A stretch of DNA of 64,000 nt from Prochlorococcus sp. AG-347-E03. GTDB lineage: Bacteria; Cyanobacteriota; Cyanobacteriia; PCC-6307; Cyanobiaceae. Of the stretch, positions 28,148 to 38,041 are shown piece by piece. The stretch is taken from contig QCBG01000002.1 of NCBI GenBank assembly GCA_003279115.1, positions 80,918 through 144,917 of the forward strand, read 5' to 3'. Made by a program: the position numbers and the translations under genes. The notes under the pieces were generated by a model. The model was not told where the DNA came from. It searched no databases and saw only the letters and a list, made by a program, of their open reading frames with translations. Every line of letters begins with the position of its first letter. The first letter of the stretch is position 1.

Positions 28148-28930
28148 ATTCCATACAAAGAAATTTATTTTTCAAAAGCTGAAATTTTTATTCAAAACAA
28201 AAAATTTGAGTATTATTCATCACCTATCCTTAGTCAAAATAATTTCAAACATGCATATTTTACGAAGTCAAGCTCTAAGAAATATCTTCAACTATTAGGG
28301 AATCACTTTAATGAGAATTACATAAATTGTGTTTCCAATCAAATTCACAGTAATGTAATAGTTTTTGGATCACATTCGGGAGAAGGCCTTGAGACTGATG
28401 CAGATGGTCTTGTTGGTAATAAATGGAATCAAAACTTATGGGTTTATACAGCTGATTGTATGCCAATATTTTTTGCAGATAAAAGGACAAGAAATGTAGC
28501 AACCTTGCATTGTGGAAGAAAAGGTTTAGAAAAAAAAATAATAAAAAATCTGGTTAAAATTTTCGATAATTTAGGGACATCTAGAGATAACTTACTTGTA
28601 GCAATAGGACCAGCGATTTCGAAGGAACATTATCTAGTTGATAAAATGACACTCAAAGAATTTTATGAAAAGACCGAAAACAAAAAAATAACCGTAAATT
28701 TGGCTAAAGCTGAAAAAGATCTTTGTTTTAGTGATTCAAATCACTTCAAAGAGAAAAACTTAAATCAACTTGATCTTAAAAGATCTGCTTATAGACAACT
28801 TTTGAATGAGAACATTCCCTATACAAATATAGACATCTCAAATTTATGTACATACAAATTAAAAAATGAATTTAATTCCTGGAGAAGGAGCAAAACATTC
28901 TCGAGACAATGGAATTTTATCTGCTCATAG
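28148..28930 (+). CDS. Laccase-domain (YfiH/DUF152) protein with a non-standard start
   Basis: Family members are copper/zinc oxidoreductases or purine nucleoside phosphorylases, also called polyphenol oxidase or YfiH. Core motifs are TADCMPIFFAD and ATLHCGRKG (family: AAVHAGWRG), with HSGEGLETDADGLVG and HAYFTKSS before them. The first in-frame ATG (28460) lies inside TADCMP, so it cannot be the start. The frame is open to 28118 but holds no ATG, GTG or TTG. The best start is ATT at 28148, eight bases after a strong AGGAG at 28135-28139, giving 260 residues. The Trp of HAGWRG is absent. Overlaps the opposing gene by six bases. Confidence 0.8.
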   Translation: MPYKEIYFSKAEIFIQNKKFEYYSSPILSQNNFKHAYFTKSSSKKYLQLLGNHFNENYINCVSNQIHSNVIVFGSHSGEGLETDADGLVGNKWNQNLWVYTADCMPIFFADKRTRNVATLHCGRKGLEKKIIKNLVKIFDNLGTSRDNLLVAIGPAISKEHYLVDKMTLKEFYEKTENKKITVNLAKAEKDLCFSDSNHFKEKNLNQLDLKRSAYRQLLNENIPYTNIDISNLCTYKLKNEFNSWRRSKTFSRQWNFICS

Positions 28931-29287
28931 AGATTGTTCACTTTGACAAATTTCACTAGTTAAGTCTTTAGCGACTAATAATTCGGTCATCTCCTTAGTA
29001 CCTTTAATATTAAAAACTTTGGCTAACAAAACATTCTCTTTGAAACCAAAAGGTTTTATTTTCACTTTGCTTCCCCTTGGGAATTCACTCTTAAGTAAAT
29101 TAGTTGCTTCAAGCTCATCATTTTCATTTACATCCACACAAAATAAACCAATCGTTAAATTCCTATTTTGATCCCCCACCAAAATAGCATTTGAACTTTT
29201 AATTTGAAGAATTTCGGCCGAGTTAACTATTACAGGATTAAGAAAAATCAAGCAAATTATAATTAAAATTTTTGATAATTTTTTCAA
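28925..29287 (-). CDS. Small exported protein, nuclease-like (SNase-type) domain
   Basis: A 120-residue protein with a clear signal peptide (KKLSKILIIICLIFLNPVIVNS, cut probably before Ala-Glu). The mature part of about 95 residues has strands and an RGSKVKIKPFGFKENVLLAKVF segment recalling a shortened staphylococcal-nuclease fold, but the catalytic Arg/Glu set cannot be confirmed. Two cysteines could form a disulphide. TTG start. Periplasmic or secreted; function unknown. Confidence 0.7.
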   Translation of the reverse strand: MKKLSKILIIICLIFLNPVIVNSAEILQIKSSNAILVGDQNRNLTIGLFCVDVNENDELEATNLLKSEFPRGSKVKIKPFGFKENVLLAKVFNIKGTKEMTELLVAKDLTSEICQSEQSL

Positions 29288-29354
29288 GTCAAAAATATCT
29301 AAGTTTTAGAATTATCTTAAAGTAAATTTTTTAAAATGACGAATTTCAAAAAAA

Positions 29355-31118
29355 TTAGTCTTCACAATTAACATATCCAACCATTTGAGCATTACTTTTA
29401 CCAGGAGGGACCATTGGATAACAATTTTCACCTCTTCTGACAAGGATATTAATCAAGGCAGGGCCGTCATGATCAATCGCATTTTTTAATTCATTTTGTA
29501 ATTGTTTTCTATCAGAAATTAAGTATCCTTTAACTCCAAAAGACTCAGCAAGTTTTACAAAATCAGGTTCACCACAACTCATATCAGATGAGGAATATCT
29601 TTCATCGTAAAAACTTTCCTGCCATTGTCTTACCATCCCTTGCCAGCGATTATTGATAATAATCAATTTCACTTTTAGACCATATTGAGATAAAGTTCCT
29701 AATTCTTGAATATTCATTAAGACACTTGCATCTCCTGCAATACAAATTACATCTGAATTAGGTAAGGCTGCTTTTACTCCAATTGCCGCTGGCAATCCAA
29801 AACCCATAGTGCCTAAGCCTGCACTACTAATCCATTTTCTTGGAGAATTCCTAAGGTATTGAGCAGCCCACATTTGATGTTGTCCTACATCTGTAGTTAC
29901 ATAAGCTTCTGGTGAAAATTCTCTCACTTTTAAAAGAACTTCCTGTGGATAAATTTCTCCTTCTCTAGGGGGGTCATATAAAGGATGTTTATTTTTCCAA
30001 AAATCAATTTTTTCTAACCAGTTTTTTGTCTGACAAGTAAGTTTGTTTTTTAAAGATTGTTCATTAATTTTGAGAACAGCTTTTGAAACATCAGAAACAA
30101 TTGCAACATCTACACGTCTATTTTTATTAACTTCTGCTGGATCGATATCTATATGAATTACTTTTGCATTAGGTGCAAAAGTATCTAATTTTCCTGTCAC
30201 CCTATCATCGAATCTAGCTCCAATAGCAATTAAAAGATCGCATTCTGTAACAGCGAAATTAGCGTAAGCAGTTCCATGCATTCCCAACATCCCTACTGAT
30301 AACTTATCTTTTTCATCAAAAGCGCCCTTCCCCATTAAGGTTGTAGTAACTGGTATTTGATAATTCTTTGCCAAAGTTCTTATTTCATCATGAGCCCCAG
30401 AAGATATTGCCCCACCTCCTACGTATAGAAGAGGTCTTTCAGAATTTTCTATTAATTTAATTGCTTTATTGATATCACAATCATTAATATCTCCATTTCT
30501 TTTAAATCCTTTAGGAATAATCTCACCCGGCAAAACTCTTTGGTAATTAAAGAACTCTTGACCTACATCTTTGGGTATGTCGATTAAAACAGGGCCAGGT
30601 CTTCCAGATGAGGCTATAAAAAAAGCTTCAGAAACTACTTTCGCGATATCTGAAGGATCTCTTATTACCCAAGAATGTTTCACTATTGGAAGAGTTATAC
30701 CAAAAATATCAGTTTCTTGAAAAGCGTCTGTCCCAATAGCAGCTCTTGGGACTTGACCTGTAACCACAACAAGTGGGACTGAATCCATTTGCGCAGTGGC
30801 AATTCCAGTTACCAAATTTGTTGCACCTGGGCCTGAGGTCCCAAAACATACTCCTACTTCACCAGTAGATCTTGCATATCCATCAGCAGCATGTGAACCA
30901 CCTTGTTCATGCCTTACCATATAATGCTTCAACCAACCATCTTGTTCTGCCTTATGAACAGCGTCATATATTGGTAGTATGGCTCCTCCAGGATATCCAA
31001 ATATAACTTTTACTCCATGAATTTTTAAAGAATCCATTAGTGCATCTGCACCAGTTATCCAAACTGGTTTTTTTTGTTTTGAACTACCCTTTGAAAAGGA
31101 TCTCGAAGTAAGGGTCAC
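29355..31118 (-). CDS. ilvB: Acetolactate synthase large subunit
   Basis: A thiamine-diphosphate enzyme that makes acetolactate for valine and leucine, and acetohydroxybutyrate for isoleucine. The 587 residues show [14 protein letters not shown], the catalytic Glu in [14 protein letters not shown], and the ThDP-magnesium motif beginning [15 protein letters not shown] and closing with IINN. GTG start at 31118. The small regulatory subunit is not in the window. A perfect palindrome lies 12 bases upstream of the start. Confidence 0.97.
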   Translation of the reverse strand: MTLTSRSFSKGSSKQKKPVWITGADALMDSLKIHGVKVIFGYPGGAILPIYDAVHKAEQDGWLKHYMVRHEQGGSHAADGYARSTGEVGVCFGTSGPGATNLVTGIATAQMDSVPLVVVTGQVPRAAIGTDAFQETDIFGITLPIVKHSWVIRDPSDIAKVVSEAFFIASSGRPGPVLIDIPKDVGQEFFNYQRVLPGEIIPKGFKRNGDINDCDINKAIKLIENSERPLLYVGGGAISSGAHDEIRTLAKNYQIPVTTTLMGKGAFDEKDKLSVGMLGMHGTAYANFAVTECDLLIAIGARFDDRVTGKLDTFAPNAKVIHIDIDPAEVNKNRRVDVAIVSDVSKAVLKINEQSLKNKLTCQTKNWLEKIDFWKNKHPLYDPPREGEIYPQEVLLKVREFSPEAYVTTDVGQHQMWAAQYLRNSPRKWISSAGLGTMGFGLPAAIGVKAALPNSDVICIAGDASVLMNIQELGTLSQYGLKVKLIIINNRWQGMVRQWQESFYDERYSSSDMSCGEPDFVKLAESFGVKGYLISDRKQLQNELKNAIDHDGPALINILVRRGENCYPMVPPGKSNAQMVGYVNCED

Positions 31119-31129
31119 TAAAGAAATTC

Positions 31130-31148
31130 AATATTTACTATAAATATT
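31130..31148 (-). promoter_or_regulatory. Palindrome upstream of ilvB
   Basis: AATATTTA-CTA-TAAATATT, a perfect 8-bp inverted repeat 11 bases before the GTG start of ilvB. It could be an operator or a leader hairpin. All-AT arms are weak evidence in so AT-rich a genome. Confidence 0.3.
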
Positions 31149-31253
31149 AAACTTAATTAAATACTTTTGCCTCATTTAGAAATGTAATGTCAGAAATATA
31201 TTCAAAAAAACTTTCAATAAATTTTAAATTTACTAATAAATATCAATTGTTCT

Positions 31254-32429
31254 TTATAAAATGCCTAGTTTATGTAAAGGTCCAGAGCCTGAAATAAGTT
31301 CAATGAAAAGCACAAGAAAAATAATCATAGCAACCCTTCCGTTCCAAACCTCTGAACTATTATTCCAGCCCCATTGCCACTTTTCTTGGGGATAAAGTTT
31401 AACTTTTTCAGGCAACTGAGAAGCCTCCTCCAAATTAACTAGAGGTCCTTCTAAGCAGGAAATGACTAGATCACTAAGACCTTCAATAAACGTAGGATGA
31501 GTATTTAAAGCCTTAACTCTCCGAAAGTTTTTAATACCAGCTTTTTCAGCAATTTCTTTATATTCAATATCAATTTCTTGCAAGGTTTCGATATGTTCTC
31601 CAACGAAACTTATAGGAACAACAATTAAGTCATTGACATTTGATCTTCCAAGATCAGCTAACACTTCTTCTGTATAAGGCTTCAACCATTCAACAGGGCC
31701 AACTCTACTTTGATAAGAAAGTGTATGAGGGTTACTATGCCCTAAACATTTTTCCAGCTCATTTATAATTAACAAAGAACAATCTTCAATTTGTTGTTTG
31801 TAAGGGTCTCCAGCTTCTTCTACGTAACTCTTAGGAACTCCATGAGCAGTGAAAAATATATGGGCTTTAGAAGGTGATTCACAAAGTGAAATTTGTTCAG
31901 AAATTAATTCAACCATAGACTTTAAATATCCTGATTGACTGAACCAACTCCTTACACATCTCATTGGAACCTTCTTGAATTCATCATCAGAATCTCGCAA
32001 TTTTTTTAATTCCCTAAAGCTCGAACCACTAGTACTTATCGAAAAATGTGGATATAAGGGTATTACAACAACTTGATCAATGCCATCTGCTTTCATATCA
32101 GCAATTGCTGATTCGGTAAAAGGATGCCAATACCTCATAGCGATATAAGTAGTAGCATTAAATCCCTTGTCCCTTAATTTAGATTGCAATTCTCTTGCTT
32201 GTTGTTCAGTTATCCTTCTGATAGGTGAACCTCCGCCTATAGAAAGGTAGGCCTGTTGTGAAGTAGTACTCCTAAGTGTGCTAATTAACCAAGCTAGGGG
32301 CTTTTGAAAAACAGGGAAAGGTGTCCTGATAATTTCTGGATCAGAAAAAAGATTGTATAAGAATGGGCCTACATCAGTAATGCGTTCAGGCCCTCCTAAA
32401 TTCATTAGTAAGACGCCTATTTTATTCAT
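31254..32429 (-). CDS. hemH: Ferrochelatase with C-terminal light-harvesting-like helix
   Basis: Inserts iron into protoporphyrin IX, the last step of haem synthesis. The 391 residues include [10 protein letters not shown], the catalytic [19 protein letters not shown], and [17 protein letters not shown]. After a linker the C-terminus has [22 protein letters not shown], a chlorophyll a/b-binding (CAB/HLIP-like) helix found in cyanobacterial and plastid ferrochelatases; it anchors the enzyme to membranes and may sense chlorophyll. Membrane-associated. Confidence 0.97.
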   Translation of the reverse strand: MNKIGVLLMNLGGPERITDVGPFLYNLFSDPEIIRTPFPVFQKPLAWLISTLRSTTSQQAYLSIGGGSPIRRITEQQARELQSKLRDKGFNATTYIAMRYWHPFTESAIADMKADGIDQVVVIPLYPHFSISTSGSSFRELKKLRDSDDEFKKVPMRCVRSWFSQSGYLKSMVELISEQISLCESPSKAHIFFTAHGVPKSYVEEAGDPYKQQIEDCSLLIINELEKCLGHSNPHTLSYQSRVGPVEWLKPYTEEVLADLGRSNVNDLIVVPISFVGEHIETLQEIDIEYKEIAEKAGIKNFRRVKALNTHPTFIEGLSDLVISCLEGPLVNLEEASQLPEKVKLYPQEKWQWGWNNSSEVWNGRVAMIIFLVLFIELISGSGPLHKLGIL

Positions 32430-32494
32430 TTAAAATTTATGGAGATTGAAAATCAACATTAAAAACGTCATTATATGGTCAATTATATAAATAA

Positions 32495-33664
32495 ATGAAC
32501 GTAACTCAGGAAATTAATAATGTTAATGATAAATTTGCTACACAAGGCAGCAAGCTTAAAATTGAGAAAAGAGGAGAGAAATTAAATATTCGTGGTTCAC
32601 TACCCTCCAAAGAAGATAAAAATAACTTTAAAATTCAAAGAATTTCTCTTGGTTTAAAGGCTGATATTTCTGGATTAGAGGAGGCAAAAAAAAAATTACA
32701 ATTAATCAATTTGCAATTGGAATTGAATCAATTTGATTGGATTAATTGGATAGGCAGACCTTATAAAAAGGAAATAAAAGATGGTTTTGAATTCCCAAAA
32801 AGATTAAATCAATTCGAGGAATTTTTTTTTAAAGAAAATAAAAGTGATTTTCGAACCAGCACTAGAAAAACTACTTGGAGAAGTTCTTACAAACCATATA
32901 TGAAAAGAATCCTAAATATTTACAAAGACTATGAGAATGAAGATTTAGAAAAAATATTTAAAAAAACACTTGAAAGTTACAAAGAAGGTACCAGAAGTAG
33001 GAAACAATGCGCTACTTCTTTAAGTGTTTTGGCTAAGTTTTTGGACATTAATCTACCAGAAGATTGGAAATTAAATGCTAGGGGATATGGTCTGAACAAA
33101 GCAGGATTTAGGGATCTTCCTAAGGACGAATTAATAGAGAAACTGTGGGAGACTATACCAAACAAGTCTTGGAAATTTGTTTTTGGTCTGATGGCTACAT
33201 ATGGATTAAGGAATCATGAAGTATTTTTTTGTGATTTGAGTTCTCTTACTAATTTTGGGGACAAAATTATTAGAGTTTTACCTACGACTAAAACTGGGGA
33301 ACATCAAGTTTGGCCATTTCATCCTGAATGGGTGGAAAAGTTCGAATTATCAAAACTTGGTGAGAATCCAGAACTTCTACCGAATATTAATAGAGACCTT
33401 AAAATTACTACCCTTCAGAATATTGGAAAAAAAATAACAGATCAGTTTAAGCGTTACTCTTTACAAATAAAACCTTATGATCTAAGACATGCTTGGGCAG
33501 TTAGAACAATTTTTTATGATTTACCTGATACTGTCGCTGCCAGAATGATGGGACATTCGGTTAGTTTACATACTCAAACTTATCACCACTGGATTACTAA
33601 AAGAGATCAACAACAGGCAGTGAATAATGCACTTTTAAAATTTAAAAGAGTTAAAAATATTTAA
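32495..33664 (+). CDS. Tyrosine recombinase / phage-integrase-family protein
   Basis: A 389-residue protein with a tyrosine-recombinase catalytic domain in its C-terminal half: Arg239 in TYGLRNHEVF, Lys266 in TTKTGEHQVW, Arg331 in PYDLRHAWA, His354 in MMGHS and the nucleophile Tyr363 in TQTYHHW. The His of the usual HxxR box is Tyr328. The N-terminal half has a long helical SAM-like core-binding part. No phage genes, tRNA or direct repeats surround it, so it looks like a lone chromosomal gene rather than a mobile element. Target unknown. Confidence 0.88.
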   Translation: MNVTQEINNVNDKFATQGSKLKIEKRGEKLNIRGSLPSKEDKNNFKIQRISLGLKADISGLEEAKKKLQLINLQLELNQFDWINWIGRPYKKEIKDGFEFPKRLNQFEEFFFKENKSDFRTSTRKTTWRSSYKPYMKRILNIYKDYENEDLEKIFKKTLESYKEGTRSRKQCATSLSVLAKFLDINLPEDWKLNARGYGLNKAGFRDLPKDELIEKLWETIPNKSWKFVFGLMATYGLRNHEVFFCDLSSLTNFGDKIIRVLPTTKTGEHQVWPFHPEWVEKFELSKLGENPELLPNINRDLKITTLQNIGKKITDQFKRYSLQIKPYDLRHAWAVRTIFYDLPDTVAARMMGHSVSLHTQTYHHWITKRDQQQAVNNALLKFKRVKNI

Positions 33665-33698
33665 AGATTTATAATAATAAAATAAAAATAAGGGTCAT

Positions 33699-34391
33699 AT
33701 GCAAGAAAAGCCTTCATCTTCAGAGAAAATATTTAACCTAGATAATCAAGCAAATAAACTTGGAATGGGAGGTAAGTTATCACCGGAAAGCGATGAGAGC
33801 TCATATAAAAAGAGAATGCAGCAAAGAAAAGATATTCAAGCCGAAAGACTACAAATCAGAAAAACAAAAAAAGGATTATTGATTGTTTTTACAGGAAATG
33901 GCAAGGGCAAAACAACTGCATCCTTAGGTATGGCTTTAAGGACGATAGGGCATGGCTATAAAGTAGCAATAATTCAATTTATTAAAGGAGGCTGGACCAC
34001 TGGAGAAGAAAAAGCAATTAAAAACTTGTCTTCAAAAATATCTTGGCATTCATTAGGAGAGGGATTTACTTGGGAAACACAAGATAGAATAAGAGATGAA
34101 AAATTAGTTCAAGAGGCTTGGCAACTTGCTAAAAAATACATACAAAACGAATCTTATAAACTTATTATTCTTGATGAAATTAATATTGCGACAAAACTTG
34201 GTTATCTTGCACCTGAGGAAATAATCACTTTTTTAAAAAGCTTAAATAATAGAAAAAATCATATTGTTTTAACTGGAAGGGGAGCATCTGATTCAATTAT
34301 CAATTACGCAGATCTAGTTACAGAAATGAAACTAATGAGACATCCATTTAAAGAACAAGGAATAAAAGCACAAAAGTGTGTTGAATTTTAG
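33699..34391 (+). CDS. cobO: Cob(I)alamin adenosyltransferase
   Basis: Transfers adenosyl from ATP to cobalt in corrinoid synthesis. The 230 residues have a polar 60-residue N-terminal extension, the P-loop TGNGKGKTTASLG, KVAIIQFIKGGW, and the IILDEINIA strand typical of the CobA/CobO/BtuR family. It is 35 bases after the recombinase gene. Fits the cobalamin synthesis ability of these cyanobacteria, of which cobK in this window is another step. Confidence 0.95.
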   Translation: MQEKPSSSEKIFNLDNQANKLGMGGKLSPESDESSYKKRMQQRKDIQAERLQIRKTKKGLLIVFTGNGKGKTTASLGMALRTIGHGYKVAIIQFIKGGWTTGEEKAIKNLSSKISWHSLGEGFTWETQDRIRDEKLVQEAWQLAKKYIQNESYKLIILDEINIATKLGYLAPEEIITFLKSLNNRKNHIVLTGRGASDSIINYADLVTEMKLMRHPFKEQGIKAQKCVEF

Positions 34392-34519
34392 TTAAGGTAA
34401 GATATTATTTAAAATTTTCTTTAGGCAGGTTTAGAAATGTTTAAAGACGCAAGCAATATCTGAACAAAAAATAAATTTGGTGCTTTTACTTGCTAAGGTC
34501 TTAAAAGTACAATTATTGA

Positions 34520-35224
34520 ATGACTTACAAAAGAGTTCTCTTAAAACTTAGTGGTGAAGCACTAATGGGTGAAAAACCTTATGGTATTGATCCTGCTATA
34601 GTTCAGTCAATCGCAGAGGATGTTTCAAAAGTAGTCGAAAATAATGTAGAACTTGCAATAGTTGTTGGGGGCGGAAATATTTTTAGAGGGCTTAAAGGGT
34701 CTGCAGATGGCATGGATAGAGCGACAGCTGATTATGTTGGGATGCTTGCAACAGTAATGAATGCTATTTCACTTCAAGATGGTTTAGAAAGAGTAGGAGT
34801 TGCAACAAGAGTTCAAACCGCAATAGAAATGCAGGAAATTGCCGAACCCTACATAAGAAGAAGAGCCATGAGGCACCTAGAAAAAGGTAGAGTTGTAGTT
34901 TTCGGAGGTGGATGCGGAAATCCATTTTTTACAACTGACACTACGGCAGCTTTGAGAGCAGCAGAGATAAACGCAGAAGTTGTTATGAAGGCTACTAAAG
35001 TTGATGGAGTATACGATCGTGATCCTAATCAATTTAAAAATGCAAAAAAATATTCCTCTCTCAGTTATCAACAAGTTCTTAGTGATGAAATTGCAGTAAT
35101 GGACAGTACTGCGATTGCACTTTGCAAAGATAATAATATCCCAATTATGGTTTTTGATATATTCAAAAAGGGGAACATTTCTAGAGCTGTTGCTGGTGAG
35201 CCAATAGGCTCTTTAATTAGTTAA
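34520..35224 (+). CDS. pyrH: Uridylate kinase
   Basis: Phosphorylates UMP to UDP; a hexameric amino-acid-kinase-fold enzyme. The 234 residues contain [60 protein letters not shown] and [13 protein letters not shown]. It is followed after 21 bases by frr, the order seen in most bacteria (pyrH-frr). A 128-base gap upstream shows no other feature I can name. Confidence 0.97.
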   Translation: MTYKRVLLKLSGEALMGEKPYGIDPAIVQSIAEDVSKVVENNVELAIVVGGGNIFRGLKGSADGMDRATADYVGMLATVMNAISLQDGLERVGVATRVQTAIEMQEIAEPYIRRRAMRHLEKGRVVVFGGGCGNPFFTTDTTAALRAAEINAEVVMKATKVDGVYDRDPNQFKNAKKYSSLSYQQVLSDEIAVMDSTAIALCKDNNIPIMVFDIFKKGNISRAVAGEPIGSLIS

Positions 35225-35245
35225 AGATCATTTAATTTTTTTATT

Positions 35246-35794
35246 ATGAAAGAAAAAGAAATTCAAGAAAATATGAATAAAAGTATTGAGGCCACTCAAA
35301 GAAATTTTAATACTATTAGAACTGGCAGAGCTAATGCTTCACTTTTAGACAGAATAAGTGTTGAGTACTACGGTGCAGAGACTCCAATCAAATCACTTGC
35401 CTCAATAAGCACTGTTGATTCACAAACGATTTCCATACAACCTTTCGATATTTCATGTTTACAAGCGATAGAGAAATCTATTTCGATGAGCGATTTAGGT
35501 ATTACTCCAAATAATGATGGTAAAGTCATAAGAATAAATGTTCCTCCTCTCACAGAGGAAAGAAGAAAGGAATTTTGTAAATTAGCATCCAAATATGCAG
35601 AAGAAGGAAAAGTAGCTTTGAGGAATATCAGAAGAGATGCTGTTGATAAAGAAAAAAAAGACGAAAAAGATGGTCTTATTTCTATCGACGAATCGCGAGA
35701 TAATCAAGCTGAAATTCAAAAAATTACTGATAAGTTTATTGCTTTAATAGAAACTAAATTGTCTGAGAAAGAAAAGGAAATTCTAAAAGTTTGA
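35246..35794 (+). CDS. frr: Ribosome recycling factor
   Basis: With EF-G it splits the post-termination ribosome. The 182 residues follow the family along their whole length: [57 protein letters not shown] and RRDA near 128-135. Downstream of pyrH. Its stop overlaps the TTG start of the following flavoprotein gene (TTGA), so these are coupled. Confidence 0.97.
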   Translation: MKEKEIQENMNKSIEATQRNFNTIRTGRANASLLDRISVEYYGAETPIKSLASISTVDSQTISIQPFDISCLQAIEKSISMSDLGITPNNDGKVIRINVPPLTEERRKEFCKLASKYAEEGKVALRNIRRDAVDKEKKDEKDGLISIDESRDNQAEIQKITDKFIALIETKLSEKEKEILKV

Positions 35795-36924
35795 AAGGAT
35801 TTGACGTTGTAATAGTTGGTGGAGGTTTATCAGGAACTTCCACCGCTCTTAACCTATCAAAAAAAGGTTATTCAGTTCTAATTATTGAAAAAGAAAAATC
35901 CCAAAATTACAAACCATGTGCTGGGGGAATGGCATCTTCAATGCAAAAATTTCTCCCTCTGGATATAACAGATTCCATAGAATCAAAAATTAAGAATGTT
36001 GAATTCAGATGGAAAGCTTCAGATAATGTAATTGCTGATCTTACTGGTGAATCCCCATTTTGGATTATTAAAAGAGAGAAACTTGATCAATTATTACTTG
36101 ATGAGTCCTTGAGTAATGGAGTTCAAATAATAAGACCAGCATCAGTAGAAAAAATCATAAAAAAAAATGATAAATGGGAAATTACTTGTGATAATAAATA
36201 TAAGTATATATCTGAATTTCTTGTTATTGCAGACGGGTCTCAGTCTAAATGGGCAGGTTATTTTAATTTAGGTCCAAGAAAACCAAAATTTGCAAACACA
36301 ATCTCACTAAGATTAAAAGGTTTAGGTGAAATTCCTAAAGATGCAGTTAGATTTGAATTTGGATTTATAAAATATGGTTTTGCATGGGCATTTCCTCTAA
36401 GAGAAAGCTTAAATATTGGTTTAGGTACTTTCATAAACAATGCTCTCTTGGAAAATCAGGCTGTAAATAAACAAGTGCTCAGAAGCTTCGGTTTTGATGA
36501 TTTTCCTCATAAAACAATTAATAAGAAACTGAGAATATGGAATGGCTTCCACCCAATTAATGGTGACAAAGTTTTAGCGGTTGGAGATGCAGCATCTCTA
36601 TGTGATCCATTTTTAGCTGAAGGAATTAGACCATCTTTAATTAGCAGTTTTTATGCTGCAGAGTTCATAGATCAGTGCCTAAGAGGGAAAGTAGATGATT
36701 TAAATCTTTATACGAAAAATATTAACAACATTTGGGGGAAATCAATGGCTTGGGGGAGGAGAATAGCGCAAGTCTTTTATAGATTTCCCAGAACTGGATA
36801 CCAACTAGGTGTCAAAAGGAAAACAGCACCTAAACGTATTGCTCAAATATTATCAGGAGAAATGAGTTATGAAGATATTGCAAAAAGAGTCATAAGGAGG
36901 CTTTTAACAAAAAGTGAGACTTAA
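35791..36924 (+). CDS. Geranylgeranyl-reductase-family FAD oxidoreductase
   Basis: A 377-residue flavoprotein with the FAD-binding [24 protein letters not shown]-like [23 protein letters not shown], and a second dinucleotide motif [23 protein letters not shown]. This is the ChlP-like family that reduces isoprenoid chains; the true chlP of phytyl synthesis is usually a separate, longer gene, so this is probably a paralogue of unknown substrate. TTG start overlapping the frr stop. Confidence 0.85.
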   Translation: MKGFDVVIVGGGLSGTSTALNLSKKGYSVLIIEKEKSQNYKPCAGGMASSMQKFLPLDITDSIESKIKNVEFRWKASDNVIADLTGESPFWIIKREKLDQLLLDESLSNGVQIIRPASVEKIIKKNDKWEITCDNKYKYISEFLVIADGSQSKWAGYFNLGPRKPKFANTISLRLKGLGEIPKDAVRFEFGFIKYGFAWAFPLRESLNIGLGTFINNALLENQAVNKQVLRSFGFDDFPHKTINKKLRIWNGFHPINGDKVLAVGDAASLCDPFLAEGIRPSLISSFYAAEFIDQCLRGKVDDLNLYTKNINNIWGKSMAWGRRIAQVFYRFPRTGYQLGVKRKTAPKRIAQILSGEMSYEDIAKRVIRRLLTKSET

Positions 36925-36948
36925 TTCTTTTTCAATACAAAATTAATT

Positions 36949-37950
36949 TTAGTTAGTAGAAATTAATTTATGATTTTTAATCTCTGAATATCTCTTTATT
37001 AGCAGCTCTTCCAATTCTTCTATAGCCTTACTGAATCCAGTGATACCTTCACTAAGTTTTTCACTTGCCATTTGATCTTCTAACATACTTAATCTGAAAT
37101 CTTTTTCTTTAAATTCGTAGTCAATAGAATTATTTATTTTGGTACTTACATCTAATTTTCTAACTAACTCTCCTTTTTCTTTTTTCAGTTCCTCAAGAAA
37201 TTTTGGTGCAATTGTTAAAAGATCGCAACCTGCTAATTCTTTTATTTCATCAAGATTTCTAAAACTCGCTCCCATTACTTCTGTCTTGAATCCCTTTTCT
37301 TTAAAGTAATTATATATTTGTGTAACCGAAATAACACCAGGATCTTCAGCACCAACAAAACTAGTTTTACCAGTTTTTGCCTTATGCCAATCCAATATAC
37401 GGCCAACGAACGGAGAAATTAGAGTTATCTTTGCATTGGCACAAGTTACCGCTTGGCAGAAGTTAAAAAGTAAAGTTAAGTTGCACTTAATACCCTCTTT
37501 TTCCAAAATTTCGGCTGCCTTGATTCCCTCCCAAGTTGCAGCAATCTTAATCAAAATTCTTTCCTTTTCAATCCCAAAATTTTTGTAAAGATTGATCAAT
37601 TTTCTCGCTTTTTCTACCGTAGCTTCGATGTCAAAGCTCAGTCTTGCATCCACTTCTGTGGATACACGCCCTGAAATAATTTTCAATATTTCTTTCCCAA
37701 AAAATACTGAAACTTGGTCAACAGTTTCTTTGATTAATTCAATTTCGGAGAATCCTTTGGGCAATGCATTTTCTGAACTCTCTAAAGCTTTATCAATTAA
37801 TTTCACATAATCAGGATTCTTGGCAGCAGCAAGTATTAGCGATGGATTGGTGGTAGCGTCCCTTGGTTGAAACTTTTTTATCGAATCTAAATCTCCGGTA
37901 TCAGCAACAACAACGGTCATTGAGGACAATTGTTCTAAAATTGATTTCAT
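36949..37950 (-). CDS. tal: Transaldolase
   Basis: Links the pentose-phosphate and glycolytic pools by moving a dihydroxyacetone unit. The 333 residues match the long TalB form: [37 protein letters not shown], the Schiff-base Lys in [29 protein letters not shown] and [11 protein letters not shown]. Convergent with the flavoprotein gene. In Prochlorococcus this enzyme works in dark carbon metabolism and is also carried by cyanophages (family knowledge). Confidence 0.97.
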   Translation of the reverse strand: MKSILEQLSSMTVVVADTGDLDSIKKFQPRDATTNPSLILAAAKNPDYVKLIDKALESSENALPKGFSEIELIKETVDQVSVFFGKEILKIISGRVSTEVDARLSFDIEATVEKARKLINLYKNFGIEKERILIKIAATWEGIKAAEILEKEGIKCNLTLLFNFCQAVTCANAKITLISPFVGRILDWHKAKTGKTSFVGAEDPGVISVTQIYNYFKEKGFKTEVMGASFRNLDEIKELAGCDLLTIAPKFLEELKKEKGELVRKLDVSTKINNSIDYEFKEKDFRLSMLEDQMASEKLSEGITGFSKAIEELEELLIKRYSEIKNHKLISTN

Positions 37951-38041
37951 ATTTAGATAATCTATATATACATATAAACTAGCTTTTATTCTTTATGAAA
38001 TCATCAGATAATGAACTAAATATTTATAAAATTGGAAAATT

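Noticed and set aside
28460..28930. Laccase-domain protein starting at the first ATG
   Set aside because: That ATG is inside the conserved TADCMP motif; homology continues upstream.
32495..33664. Prophage or genomic island around the recombinase
   Set aside because: Neighbours on both sides (hemH, cobO, pyrH, frr) are core genes and no repeats or tRNA are present.
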